The translations under genes were made by a program, and so were the position numbers. Below, piece after piece: positions 51,316 to 59,155 of a DNA stretch of 64,000 nt. How positions within the stretch are numbered: position 1 is the stretch's first letter; the number at the start of each line of letters is the position of its first letter. The stretch covers positions 124,001 to 188,000 of the forward strand of contig NZ_CABPSF010000004.1 in the NCBI RefSeq assembly GCF_902459685.1. Direction: 5' to 3'. The notes under the pieces were generated by a model. That model made no database searches, had not been told where the DNA came from, and saw only the letters and a list, made by a program, of their open reading frames with translations. Source of the DNA: Pandoraea iniqua. Lineage in GTDB: Bacteria; Pseudomonadota; Gammaproteobacteria; Burkholderiales; Burkholderiaceae.

Positions 51316-52052
51316 ACATGAGAGCTCCCGACGCTGTGCTGCCCCAGCCGGGGCCCGTCAGCCGCGCCCTGATTCGCATGTTTATGAAGCAGGCGCGCAT
51401 CGTTCACGCGGAAGCGCTCGCCGATGATGTTCGTCTGCTGACGATGGAGAGCCCGGCGTTCCGAGGTGTCGATTGGGTGCCCGGCCAAAAGATTCAACTG
51501 ACCATGGGCTCGGCCTTTGTCGCGCGAACTTACACCCCGATCGAATGGGATGCCGTGGCGGGCCGAACTCGCATCGTGTCCTATGCGCACGGTAGCGGGC
51601 CGGGCAGTACGTGGGTACGTAACGTGATGCCGGGCGACGAGTGCACCGTCTTTGGCCCGCGCGCGTCGCTCGATGTGGGGCGCGTGTCAGGCGCGTGCGT
51701 GATGCTCGGCGACGAGACGTCGATTGCGTTGACTTATGCGTTTCGCCAACGCCTTACCGAAAGCGCCGTCAGGTGTTTGCTTGAAGTCGGCGATTTGGTG
51801 GATACGCACGAAGTGCTGGGGCGGCTGGGGCTCGATGGCGTTGAATTGTTCAGTCGTTCGGCGAGCGATGAACATCTCGAAGACATGGCGAGTCGGTTGT
51901 CGGCGCCTGCGATGGCGGGGGCGACGTTTGTCCTGACGGGCAAGGCGTCCTCGATTCAGCGCTGGCGCCGGGAACTGAGCGCACTCGGCGTGCCGGCCGC
52001 GAGAATCATGGCCAAAGCGTATTGGGCGCCCGGCAAGACGGGGATGGACTGA
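51312..52052 (+). CDS. Siderophore-interacting protein family FAD-dependent reductase
   Basis: A 246-residue flavoprotein. The FAD-binding domain comes first (QKIQLTMG, FVARTYTPIEWD, VSYAHGSGPGSTWVRNVMPGD), then a SIP-type NAD(P)H domain ending AKAYWAPGKTGMD. The C-terminal YWxxGK signature is that of ViuB/YqjH ferric-siderophore reductases. It may reduce ferric siderophores or another ferric chelate. Translationally coupled (ATGA) to the methyltransferase, an unusual pairing that suggests a shared catechol-like substrate, which is only inference. Confidence 0.85.
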   Translation: MNMRAPDAVLPQPGPVSRALIRMFMKQARIVHAEALADDVRLLTMESPAFRGVDWVPGQKIQLTMGSAFVARTYTPIEWDAVAGRTRIVSYAHGSGPGSTWVRNVMPGDECTVFGPRASLDVGRVSGACVMLGDETSIALTYAFRQRLTESAVRCLLEVGDLVDTHEVLGRLGLDGVELFSRSASDEHLEDMASRLSAPAMAGATFVLTGKASSIQRWRRELSALGVPAARIMAKAYWAPGKTGMD

Positions 52053-52250
52053 GTCGGTGTTTCTCTCGAACAGCGGCGTGGAACGGCGGCCGTGATGCCG
52101 GTGTTCCCCGTCGTTGCTGGCCGGGGGCTTGATGTCGCGTGCGAGAGCATTCCGTTTTCGTCGTGATAGGATCGCTTCATCCACGTGAACGTAGTCGTGG
52201 CATTTATCCGATCCGGGCTCGCCATTGGGCGAACACATCAGGAGGCCAGT

Positions 52251-52820
52251 ATGTCTGCCGAGCAGAAGACGTCGCATCGCGGGTTCACCATCATCACCGT
52301 TCTCGAGCGGCTCTCTAAAGGCCGCGCGCGACTCTCCGCCAAAGTGCTGGCGAATGACGAAGGCCACAAGCAGCGGCTCGGCGGCAAGAAGCTGCTGCAA
52401 GCCAAGCGCTGGTTCGATCATTTCGCCGACGATCTGGCAGACCCCGTCATCGCCGGCCTCAAGCACACCATCGACCTCGAACTGGCTGCAGCAGCACGTA
52501 CGGCCGCCGCGAAAGCGAAGGTATCGGCCGATACCGCCAAGCCGGCAAAACCTGCCAAGGCGGCTAAGCTTGCTAAGCCTGCTAAGCCCACCAAGGCCAT
52601 CAAAGCCACTAAGTCCGTAAAACCCGCGAAGCCCGCCAAAGCGGCGACGCCAGCCAAATCCGCTAAACCCGCGAAAGCGACTAAGCCGGCTAAACCCGCC
52701 AAGCCGACGTCCCCCCAATCCGGCAAGCTGAGTAAAGTCGTCAAGCCGGCCAAGCAGGCACCGGTCGGCACACCCGCGGCAAAACCCTTGAAAACGGTCC
52801 CGGCGAGCGGCGCGGCCTGA
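52251..52820 (+). CDS. Lysine/alanine/proline-rich protein with histone H1-like tail
   Basis: A 189-residue protein. Residues 1 to about 90 look like a folded basic domain not assigned to a family (HRGFTIITVLERLSKGRAR, KKLLQAKRWFDHFADDL). Residues from about 96 are repeats built on K-P-A-K and K-A-x-K, like the tails of eukaryotic H1, AlgP or PhaF. It probably binds DNA or polyphosphate-like polyanions. AGGAGG at 52240-52245 precedes ATG 52251, a strong ribosome site suggesting good expression. Tail repeats invite length variation between strains. No functional partner is evident. Confidence 0.78.
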   Translation: MSAEQKTSHRGFTIITVLERLSKGRARLSAKVLANDEGHKQRLGGKKLLQAKRWFDHFADDLADPVIAGLKHTIDLELAAAARTAAAKAKVSADTAKPAKPAKAAKLAKPAKPTKAIKATKSVKPAKPAKAATPAKSAKPAKATKPAKPAKPTSPQSGKLSKVVKPAKQAPVGTPAAKPLKTVPASGAA

Positions 52821-52909
52821 GAACGGCCGCGTTGACGTCAGGGCGTTCGACAACCTGCAACGCGCAGGAAATGTAGTTCGCAACGCCATCTGATACTGCT
52901 GAAAAAATA

Positions 52910-52945
52910 CGGCGCGTGCCTCATGGGCAACGCGCCGTTTTCTTT
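52910..52945 (+). terminator. Terminator after the H1-like gene
   Basis: CGGCGCGT and ACGCGCCG pair outside an inner GCC/GGC stem with a TCAT loop, followed by TTTCTTTTTG. Confidence 0.85.
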
Positions 52946-53152
52946 TTGTGTGCCCCCGGCATCGAGTGAGTCGCGGGGAAATTTGCATCACGTCACACCG
53001 TTTCATTCTGCTACTCGAATAGCGAATATCACGCTCACCGAAGCAATGCGAACGTGGCTGCATATGTTGCGAATTACGAGTGTTGCAATCGCACCACTGC
53101 TGTGCGAAATGGCCATTTCTCGTGTCAGAATGCACCCGCTTACGAATGACCG

Positions 53153-53184
53153 GCGGTGCTTTTCCCTCATAAGGAAAGCACCGC
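53153..53184 (+). repeat. Stem-loop in the porin upstream region
   Basis: GCGGTGCTTTTCC (53153-53165) pairs with GGAAAGCACCGC (53173-53184) with one bulged T. It lies 135 bases before the porin start, so it would be part of a long 5' leader if transcription begins upstream. No U-run follows. Confidence 0.5.
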
Positions 53185-53319
53185 TGATCATTTGGTGAGT
53201 ACTCCATTGCATATGCGGTTGCAGCAATCCGTGTCACGGGGCACGTGGCAGCCGGCATCGTCTGGAGAGATCCGCTCAGCGGACAAGAATTCAAAAAATC
53301 ACTACCAAAGAGGATAAGA

Positions 53320-54495
53320 ATGAAGCGCATCCAACGTACCGCACTGGCCCTCGCCAGCTTCGCAGTGGCCGCTCCGGCCATGGCTCAAAGCAATGTGACG
53401 CTCTACGGCGTGATCGACGCTGGCATTGGCTATGTGAATAACGTTGCCTCCGGCCTGAACGCCAAGGGGGCCCACAACATCCAGGCCGTGAGCGGTATCG
53501 GCCAAGGCAACCGTTGGGGCCTGAAGGGCTCGGAAGATCTGGGTAGCGGCCTGAAGGCCGTGTTCGTGTTGGAAAACGGCTTCGCCCTGACCAACGGCAC
53601 GATGTCGCAGAACGGCCGCATGTTCGGTCGTCAGGCCTACGTCGGCCTGCAAAGCGCACAAGCCGGTACGGTCACGATCGGTCGTCAATACGACTCCGTG
53701 GTCGACTTCGTGAGCCCGCTCACGTCGGCCAAGCAGTGGGCCACGCAGTACGGCGCACACGTCGGCGATATCGACAACTTGTACAACTCGTTCCGCGTGA
53801 ACAACTCGGTCAAGTACACGAGCGTGAACTACAACGGGTTCTCGTTCGGCGCACTGTACGGCTTCAGCAATCAACCGAACACCGGTAACGGCACGGGCTT
53901 CTCGAACAATAACGCATGGAGCGTTGGCGCTTCGTACGCCAACGGCCCGTTGATGGCTGCCGCCGGCTACATGCATCTGGCCGGCCCGGGCGCAGCTAAC
54001 GCCAACGGCGCTGTGACCAACGACTACTCGAGCGCCACCGACATCTTCTACACGAGCGCCGTCGACAAGCACGACATCGCCGCCGCCGGTGTGTCGTACC
54101 AGATTCAGGCCGCCACGATCGGCTTCGTGTACAGCTACGCGAAGATCAACTACGTCAATCAGTCGTCGATTCGCGTGAACACGTTCGAACTGAACGGCAA
54201 GTACCAGATCACCCCGAACCTGCTGGGCGGTCTGGCATTCGTCTACAGCGACGGCAGCGTGAGCGGTGCGACGGCCCTGTCGGGTATCACCAAGGGCACG
54301 AAGCCGCGCTGGTTCCAAGTCAACGCCGGTGGCGTGTACGCCTTCAGCAAGCGCACGGAATCGTACCTGACGGGCGTCTATCAACGCGCCACGGGTGACG
54401 CGATTGTGGCAGCGATCGACAACGTGGGCGGCCCGACGGGCACCGGCGCACAGTCGCAAATCGCCGTGATCGCTGGCCTGCGTCACAAGTTCTAA
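53320..54495 (+). CDS. Gram-negative general porin (OmpC/Omp38-like, Burkholderiales type)
   Basis: A 391-residue outer-membrane porin. The signal peptide is MKRIQRTALALASFAVAAPAMA. The mature N-terminus QSNVTLYGVIDAGIGYVNN and segments RWGLKGSEDLGSGLKAVFVLENGF and FGRQAYVGLQSAQAGTVTIGRQYD are hallmarks of beta-proteobacterial trimeric porins. The protein ends GLRHKF, with the terminal Phe needed for barrel insertion. AGAGGA precedes ATG 53320. Codon use is strongly biased, as expected for an abundant protein. Confidence 0.95.
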   Translation: MKRIQRTALALASFAVAAPAMAQSNVTLYGVIDAGIGYVNNVASGLNAKGAHNIQAVSGIGQGNRWGLKGSEDLGSGLKAVFVLENGFALTNGTMSQNGRMFGRQAYVGLQSAQAGTVTIGRQYDSVVDFVSPLTSAKQWATQYGAHVGDIDNLYNSFRVNNSVKYTSVNYNGFSFGALYGFSNQPNTGNGTGFSNNNAWSVGASYANGPLMAAAGYMHLAGPGAANANGAVTNDYSSATDIFYTSAVDKHDIAAAGVSYQIQAATIGFVYSYAKINYVNQSSIRVNTFELNGKYQITPNLLGGLAFVYSDGSVSGATALSGITKGTKPRWFQVNAGGVYAFSKRTESYLTGVYQRATGDAIVAAIDNVGGPTGTGAQSQIAVIAGLRHKF

Positions 54496-54616
54496 GTATT
54501 GCGGGTCGACGGCCGACGGCCTCGACCCGATCCCGGGGCAGCGGAGAGGCGGGGAGGCGCGGTGCGATGGTGCAATTTCGCGCTGATTTCCCGCGTCTTT
54601 CCTGCTTTTCCCGGTC

Positions 54617-54652
54617 CAAACGGGCTCCGCAGCTGACCGCGGAGCCCGTTTG
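54617..54652 (+). terminator. Strong hairpin after the porin
   Basis: CAAACGGGCTCCGC (54617-54630) and GCGGAGCCCGTTTG (54639-54652) form a perfect 14-bp stem. Only GTTTG follows, so the U-run is short. It separates the porin from the rpsU promoter. Confidence 0.7.
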
Positions 54653-54697
54653 CCTCGCTGGGACTGCAAATCGTGTGCAATTCACGCGCTTTGTGTG

Positions 54698-54703
54698 TAT
54701 AAT
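54698..54703 (+). promoter_or_regulatory. -10 element of the rpsU promoter
   Basis: A consensus TATAAT at 54698-54703 lies about 340 bp before rpsU. No good -35 is found at the usual distance. If used, the rpsU leader is about 335 bases. Confidence 0.5.
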
Positions 54704-54709
54704 CCCGAC

Positions 54710-55045
54710 CTTGTCCAAAACTTGGGCATCGCGGGGGAATTGTGCTCAGTGACGAACGAAGAGCGCGGTTTCACCATCAGTCAACCCATTCAGCCAGTCT
54801 GGAAGGCGGGATGTACGCTTCGGGGCCAGCGTAAAAGCGCAGGTAGCGAGAGCGGACATTAAAAGCCAATCGGGAGATCGCCGAGGAGGTGAGTCGCGGT
54901 CCCGCCAGATGTGGTGTAGTGCAGTCCGTGGCAAGTCCGTTCGTCGCGCCTGGCAGGAGGAATCTCCGGCAGGGCGGTGAAGGGTATCTTTGCGCGGTAG
55001 TTAATATTCCGGCTTTCTGAGCCGATTCACTATACGAGTTATTGC
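54710..55045 (+). ncRNA. Candidate structured 5' leader of rpsU
   Basis: A 336-base stretch without a convincing gene shows several possible stems. A long-range stem GGCGGGA (54805-54811) with TCCCGCC (54900-54906) encloses a hairpin TACGCT/AGCGTA (54814-54819 with 54828-54833). Further on, GGAG-GAAT-CTCC sits inside CCTG/CAGG. CGGCT/AGCCG (55010-55014 with 55020-55024) lies 22 bases before the rpsU start. No Rfam family is recognised. A 37-codon frame from GTG 54750 to the stop at 54861-54863 could be a leader peptide. Confidence 0.4.
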
Positions 55046-55258
55046 ATGACCAAGATCGTTATCAAAGACGGTGAACCCGTTGAAGTCGCACTGCGTCGTT
55101 TCCGCCGCGCCATCGATGGCACGGGCCTGATCAAGGAAGTTAAGGCACGTGCGGCTTACGAAAAGCCGACGGCTGAGCGCAAGCGCAAGAAGGCTGCTGC
55201 CGTGGCCCGTCTGCGTAAGCGTCTGCGCAGCCAGACCCTGAAGAAGAAGATGTACTAA
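55046..55258 (+). CDS. rpsU: 30S ribosomal protein S21
   Basis: A 70-residue S21, the small basic protein that helps 30S subunits bind messenger. The sequence runs [19 protein letters not shown] to the basic tail [10 protein letters not shown], as in beta-proteobacteria. The ribosome site is weak. Unlike enterobacteria, it is not followed by dnaG-rpoD; a terminator follows after 44 bases. Confidence 0.97.
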   Translation: MTKIVIKDGEPVEVALRRFRRAIDGTGLIKEVKARAAYEKPTAERKRKKAAAVARLRKRLRSQTLKKKMY

Positions 55259-55302
55259 GCATGCCGTTGCGCCACCATGGCGCAATGATTTGCGAAGTCG
55301 AG

Positions 55303-55328
55303 AAAACCCGCCGAGAGGCGGGTTTTTT
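55303..55328 (+). terminator. Terminator of rpsU
   Basis: CCCGCC and GGCGGG pair around a GAGA tetraloop, preceded by four As and followed by six Ts. Confidence 0.92.
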
Positions 55329-55425
55329 CATGGGCGGGCCCCGGCCGCGGTTTGCTACACTCTCGACCACAGCGCCCAGCAATGCCCAATACCCATCAAG
55401 CGCGATATTTCCCCACGATTCCGAT

Positions 55426-55899
55426 ATGAAAACGTTGACTCACGAAGCGCTCGACGCGCTGACCCAGCAAGCCGAGCAGTCGCCGCGTCTGCGCATGAAC
55501 CAGAATCTGCACGACGCGCTGGACGATCCGATTCAGCGTCTGGCGATTGCCATGGAACCGGCGACCTACATTCGTCCGCACCTGCATCGTCACACTTGGG
55601 AGTTGCTCACCGCGTTGCGTGGCCGTTTTGTGGTGTTGACGTTCGACGAGGCCGGTGTGGTGACGGATCGCAAGGTGCTTGGTGAAGACACGCTGGTCAT
55701 TGAGTCACCGGTCAACGTGCATCACACGGTGCTCTCGCTCGACCCGGGCGCTGTCATCTTCGAAGCGAAGCATGGCCCGTATCGCCCGTTTGTCGAAGCC
55801 GATTACGCGAGCTGGTCGGCCCCGGCAGATACGCCGGAAGCCGCTGCATTCATGGCGTGGGTGAAGACGGCACAGGTTGGGGATCGCTGGGCTGCGTGA
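55426..55899 (+). CDS. WbuC-family cupin fold metalloprotein
   Basis: A 157-residue small cupin. The metal-binding region is YIRPHLHRHTWELLTALRGRFVV and a later His is in VNVHHTVLSLDPGAVIFEAKHGPYRP, the WbuC family pattern, often linked to O-antigen loci. Its reaction is unknown. The start at 55426 (MKTLTHE) fits family length; the frame extends upstream through the rpsU terminator to 55261 and that part is not credible. No clear ribosome site is seen. Confidence 0.82.
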   Translation: MKTLTHEALDALTQQAEQSPRLRMNQNLHDALDDPIQRLAIAMEPATYIRPHLHRHTWELLTALRGRFVVLTFDEAGVVTDRKVLGEDTLVIESPVNVHHTVLSLDPGAVIFEAKHGPYRPFVEADYASWSAPADTPEAAAFMAWVKTAQVGDRWAA

Positions 55900-55971
55900 G
55901 CGGCAGCCGGTTGATTTCCCGACTGGGCTAATCTGCCGGAAATGCCGGCAAACCTCCGATGGTTTGCCGGA

Positions 55972-57036
55972 TCAGCGGGTCCAGCCCTGAAATTCGGCGG
56001 CGAGCGAGTGCAAGGCTTGCGCCGCCGCCTCGACCGCATCGCGCCAGTCGTTCTCGACATTCCCCGACAGTGCGCCGAAGCGCCGCATCTGTGAGTACCC
56101 GGCGACCGAGGACTGAGCCGAAGCATCCACGTGCCAGACCGGCACCCCTAGCCCCCCGGCGAGGTGGGTGCGGGCAACATCCAGAGAAATCACGAGATCC
56201 AGATTGTCGATGAGCGCGGCTTCGTCCGCGAGATCGTCGCAGTCGGCGCGCCAATCGATCCAGTCGACGCGCGACGGCGGCGTTGCGTCCGTGGTCGCGT
56301 GACCGTGGGTGCCAAGCGGTACCCACGAAACGCCGGGCACGGCGAGCAGGGGAATCAGTGGTGTCAGCGCGGTCAGCCGCGCGAGTCCGGCGAGTTCCGT
56401 TGACCGATCAGCCATGGGCACGTTGGCGAGCGGGCGGCCACGAGCCGCCGTGTCGTCTGGCGCGGGTGCCGCGCCCGGACGTTGACCGCCAGCGGTGATG
56501 CCGGGCCACGCAATCCCGACGCAAAGCCCGTGTTGCGCCGATGCGGCCAGCCGGTCGCGCCAATGACGCGCAGACGTAGCGGCGACGCGCAGATGGGGCA
56601 TGCCGGCGTGTGCGGCGGCCGCGTGCGGGCCGAGGGTCCGGGCCAGCGCGCCCAGCGCGCAGCGAAGATCCCAGTCGGAGACATCGCGCGGCATGCGCGA
56701 GAGCACCACCACACGATCTCCCAGCGACCATTCCACGAGTCGTCGCACGTTGGCAGGGCCAACGAATCCCACCTTGCCGAATCGCGCCGCGGCTGTCTCC
56801 AGATGACGCAGTTGACCCACGATGTCGCCCTCGTGCCCGCTGCCGATCACGATCAGGTGCTGATGCAACGTGTCGCCCCCGCCGGTCCACGTCGGCAACG
56901 GGCAATCGGGATGCGGACTCAATGCCGCGCCGACTTGCGCCCAGGCATGGGCGATGGCTTCGGTGGTGTCAGGGAGCGAGGTGTCGCCCGAGGCTGGCGG
57001 GCAGGGCGTGGGCGTGCGTGAGGAAGGCTTCGTCAT
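55972..57036 (-). CDS. Glycosyltransferase family 9/TPR-C-like protein
   Basis: A 354-residue protein. Its C-terminal half resembles the glycosyltransferase-like domain found after TPRs or in heptosyltransferases: VGIAWPG near residue 210, IPLLAVPGVSWVPLG, DLADEAALIDNLDLVISLDVARTHLAGGLGVPVW. It has no TPR region. A Pro/Ser-rich N-terminus precedes a segment like HLIVIGSGHEGDIVGQLRHLE. Substrate unknown. The start at 57036 (MTKPSSR) is a best guess; the frame reaches 57222 with a low-complexity, Pro/Arg-rich extension. Confidence 0.6.
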   Translation of the reverse strand: MTKPSSRTPTPCPPASGDTSLPDTTEAIAHAWAQVGAALSPHPDCPLPTWTGGGDTLHQHLIVIGSGHEGDIVGQLRHLETAAARFGKVGFVGPANVRRLVEWSLGDRVVVLSRMPRDVSDWDLRCALGALARTLGPHAAAAHAGMPHLRVAATSARHWRDRLAASAQHGLCVGIAWPGITAGGQRPGAAPAPDDTAARGRPLANVPMADRSTELAGLARLTALTPLIPLLAVPGVSWVPLGTHGHATTDATPPSRVDWIDWRADCDDLADEAALIDNLDLVISLDVARTHLAGGLGVPVWHVDASAQSSVAGYSQMRRFGALSGNVENDWRDAVEAAAQALHSLAAEFQGWTR

Positions 57037-57231
57037 GCGAATCCCGGCATCGAGAATGGGCAATGCGGCGAAGAGACCGCGCCGGGCGCCCGATAGGGGC
57101 CTAGGGCGGCAACGTGCGCCTGCGCAAGGTCTGGCAGGCTCGTGAGAAATGATAGGGGAGGGGGCGGCCGGCAGCGGTGTGTGGCTTTTGCCACCGGGCC
57201 GGATTCGTTTGCCGGCGGGCAAAATATTTGT

Positions 57232-57265
57232 CGCCGGACGACGTCGGGGAAGACGTCATCCGGCG
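57232..57265 (-). terminator. Terminator of the CsgG-like gene
   Basis: On the minus strand a 14-base stem with one mismatch (57265-57252 with 57245-57232) has a six-base loop and is followed by an AT-rich ACAAATATTTTG stretch. It lies 65 bases downstream of the stop at 57330. Confidence 0.6.
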
Positions 57266-57329
57266 CTTAATACCCGATACAGCCCGATAGCTGTCCGATG
57301 CCAACGCGGCGGTTGGCGCTCGGTTGAAA

Positions 57330-58217
57330 TTACTGCGATTGCGCTTGCGACGTCGTCTTCTTCTTTTTCACGACTTTCTTCGGTGCGGGCGCATCGTCGC
57401 CCTGAACCGTCAGTTGGCCGCCCGTGCCCAGACCACCGGCAACGTTCTGTTGCTTATAGTTCTTCACGGCGCGCACGACGTTGTTGTACGAGTCGGTGAA
57501 CGCTGCGACGATGACCTTGCCTTCCGCCGTGTTCGAATAGCCGCCCAGCGAGCCGCCGGCCGAGCTGCCGATGATGCGGCCGAGTGCGCCGAAGTCCATG
57601 CTGCTGGCGCTGCCTTCTGCGGCGGCGATCTGCACGCTGGAGCGATTGTCGATGACGGTCAGCAGCGTGCTGGCTTCCTTCGAGTTCATGCTGCCGGCGA
57701 GCGCGCCGATGGCGGCGCCGATACCGCCCGGCAGAAGGCCGGCGACGCTGGCGCCGGCACCGCCTGCGTTGTTGTTGGTGAACGTGATCGACGGGCTGAT
57801 GGCGTAATCGGCGGCGACCATCTTGCCCTTGCCGAAGTTCGACTTGTTACGCAGTTCGCCCGAATCCTGAAGGGCGCGCTCGCCCATGATGGTGTTCATG
57901 CCGCGGCCGCGATCGACCACGACGAAGCAGTTCGACTGTTGCACCAGGAGCTTGAGCACGGGCACCGTGGAGCCCAGCTTGTATTGACCGGTCAGCACGC
58001 CGTACCACGGGGCGGTGGTGTCTTCGATGACGGCGATCGTGCCGAGCGGGCGGTCGCACTTTTCGAGCTGCTGATTGGCGTTTTCCGAGTTCGCGCCGCC
58101 AGCCGAGCCAGTGGCAGCCGTCTTCGCGCTGCTGCTGCCCATGTTCATGGTGGAGCAACCCGCCGTGATGCCTGCTGCGAGAAGCAGGGCGGTGACTTTT
58201 ACGAGTTGGTGTGCCAT
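57330..58217 (-). CDS. CsgG/HfaB family lipoprotein
   Basis: A 295-residue lipoprotein with signal MAHQLVKVTALLLAAGITAGC and lipidated Cys21. The body matches the CsgG family: IAVIEDTTAPWYGVLTGQY, VLKLLVQQSNCFVVVDRGRGM, SGELRNKSNFGKGKMVAADYAI and a glycine-rich segment AGLLPGGIGAAIGALAGSM in the transmembrane-hairpin area. CsgG forms an outer-membrane pore for curli subunits; here there are no csg genes nearby, so the role is open. The C-terminal 30 residues are Lys/Gln-rich (PKKVVKKKKTTSQAQSQ), beyond the family core. Confidence 0.8.
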   Translation of the reverse strand: MAHQLVKVTALLLAAGITAGCSTMNMGSSSAKTAATGSAGGANSENANQQLEKCDRPLGTIAVIEDTTAPWYGVLTGQYKLGSTVPVLKLLVQQSNCFVVVDRGRGMNTIMGERALQDSGELRNKSNFGKGKMVAADYAISPSITFTNNNAGGAGASVAGLLPGGIGAAIGALAGSMNSKEASTLLTVIDNRSSVQIAAAEGSASSMDFGALGRIIGSSAGGSLGGYSNTAEGKVIVAAFTDSYNNVVRAVKNYKQQNVAGGLGTGGQLTVQGDDAPAPKKVVKKKKTTSQAQSQ

Positions 58218-58776
58218 TTTCCTAGTTCTTTAGAATGTTGTTCTGGAAGATGGGCAGCGTTGCCGGGTTCGATGAAATGTCGAGCCGGCCGAGTCGGTGT
58301 CGCTGCCGCATGCCAGGAGTCCGAAAAGCGGGAGAGATCAGTATTGATAAGCGATCTACGCTAGGACTCCTACGCTGAAATGCTCCGTAAGAACATCCCG
58401 CGCCGCATGCTAGCACGTCGGAAATGGGTGGCAATCCTATCAAAAATCACGGGGATTACGAATGGATTAGGGCACTGAATCCCTGCGTATTAGGAAAGGA
58501 TTAGGGGTTATCCATACGTATGTTAACTATCTTCCGGCAACGCCAATGGCGGCGGGGGTTTGCGAGTCGTCTGTGTGACGTTATTATTACGGCGATGCAT
58601 ATATCGGTGAGGTTGCCCGGGCATGCATCGTTGGAAATTTCGATAGTTCGCCAAGTCGTTGCGAACGTGCGATCAGACGGCCATTAAGGTTGCGATGAAG
58701 TCAAAGGAGTGCGGTTCAAATCGCACCCAGGTCCTCCGGGGGTTATTGGTAAAACTGTAATCAGGAGAACGACGCA
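58218..58776. other. Intergenic region between CsgG-like gene and small secreted protein
   Basis: 559 bases between divergent genes. It is AT-richer than its surroundings at 58430-58640. GGATTAGGG occurs at 58464-58472 and 58498-58506. A hairpin GTGCG/CGCAC at 58709-58726 has a loop resembling a tRNA T-arm but no rest of a tRNA. No gene or clear promoter pair is supported. Confidence 0.55.
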
Positions 58777-59151
58777 ATGGCAGCAAGCATGAATGGCGCG
58801 ATCGCATTGGCGGGGATGGCAGGGGTTCTGACGATGGCTTTCGGCGCGGTGCCGGCCCATGCCGCGGGGGGTATCTGTAATGGCCGTTCCGCGATCATTA
58901 CGGCGTGGCCATGCACGGAGAATGGCAAGTCGGGGACGTGTCTGCTGTGGGGCAGCGACAAAGTGCGCGCAGGTGCGTGGACAGACAAGGGCGCTTATGT
59001 GCTGGAGGGCCCGGACCTGAGTGCGAAGAGCGTCAGCTATCAGGAAGCGTGCGGGACGGGGCGTTGTGCGCGACCCGAAATGGCCGGATGCGCCGAGCCC
59101 GTGGATGCGGGAAGTCCGAAAACGCAGGCGTACCGGACGTTGAGCAACTAG
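58777..59151 (+). CDS. Small secreted cysteine-rich hypothetical protein
   Basis: A 124-residue protein with a signal peptide (MAASMNGAIALAGMAGVLTM to AHA, cleavage near residue 29). The mature part of about 95 residues has six Cys (ICNGRS, AWPCTENG, GTCLLWG, EACGTGRC, AGCAEP), which could form three disulfides in the periplasm or outside the cell. No family is recognised. AGGAG lies 11 bases before ATG 58777. It stands alone between a 559-base gap and a tRNA gene on the other strand. Confidence 0.7.
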   Translation: MAASMNGAIALAGMAGVLTMAFGAVPAHAAGGICNGRSAIITAWPCTENGKSGTCLLWGSDKVRAGAWTDKGAYVLEGPDLSAKSVSYQEACGTGRCARPEMAGCAEPVDAGSPKTQAYRTLSN

Positions 59152-59155
59152 TGCT

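Larger units (their letters stand above)
52821..53319. other. Intergenic region before the porin
   Basis: These 499 bases hold a terminator (52910-52945) and a stem-loop (53153-53184). The AT-richer stretch 52975-53110 is the probable porin promoter area. A plus-strand frame at 52923-53198 begins inside the terminator and shows no family features, so it was not called. Confidence 0.6.
54496..55045. other. Porin-rpsU intergenic region
   Basis: These 550 bases contain the post-porin hairpin, the rpsU -10 and the long structured leader listed separately. The stretch 54496-54616 shows nothing recognisable beyond GC-rich sequence. Confidence 0.6.

Noticed and set aside
52923-53198. A 91-codon plus-strand frame before the porin
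   Set aside because: It starts inside a terminator, lacks a ribosome site and shows no recognisable domain.
54860-54935. Partial resemblance to cobalamin riboswitch segments (AGCC...GGGAGA and GGTCCCGCC) in the rpsU leader
   Set aside because: The order and spacing of conserved blocks is wrong, the B12 box has an insertion, and rpsU is not a B12-related gene.
55261-55425. Upstream extension of the WbuC cupin frame
   Set aside because: It runs through the rpsU terminator and has no family similarity.
58705-58745. A T-arm-like hairpin with loop GTTCAAAT
   Set aside because: The loop is eight bases rather than seven and no D or anticodon arm precedes it; not a tRNA, and too little to call a remnant.
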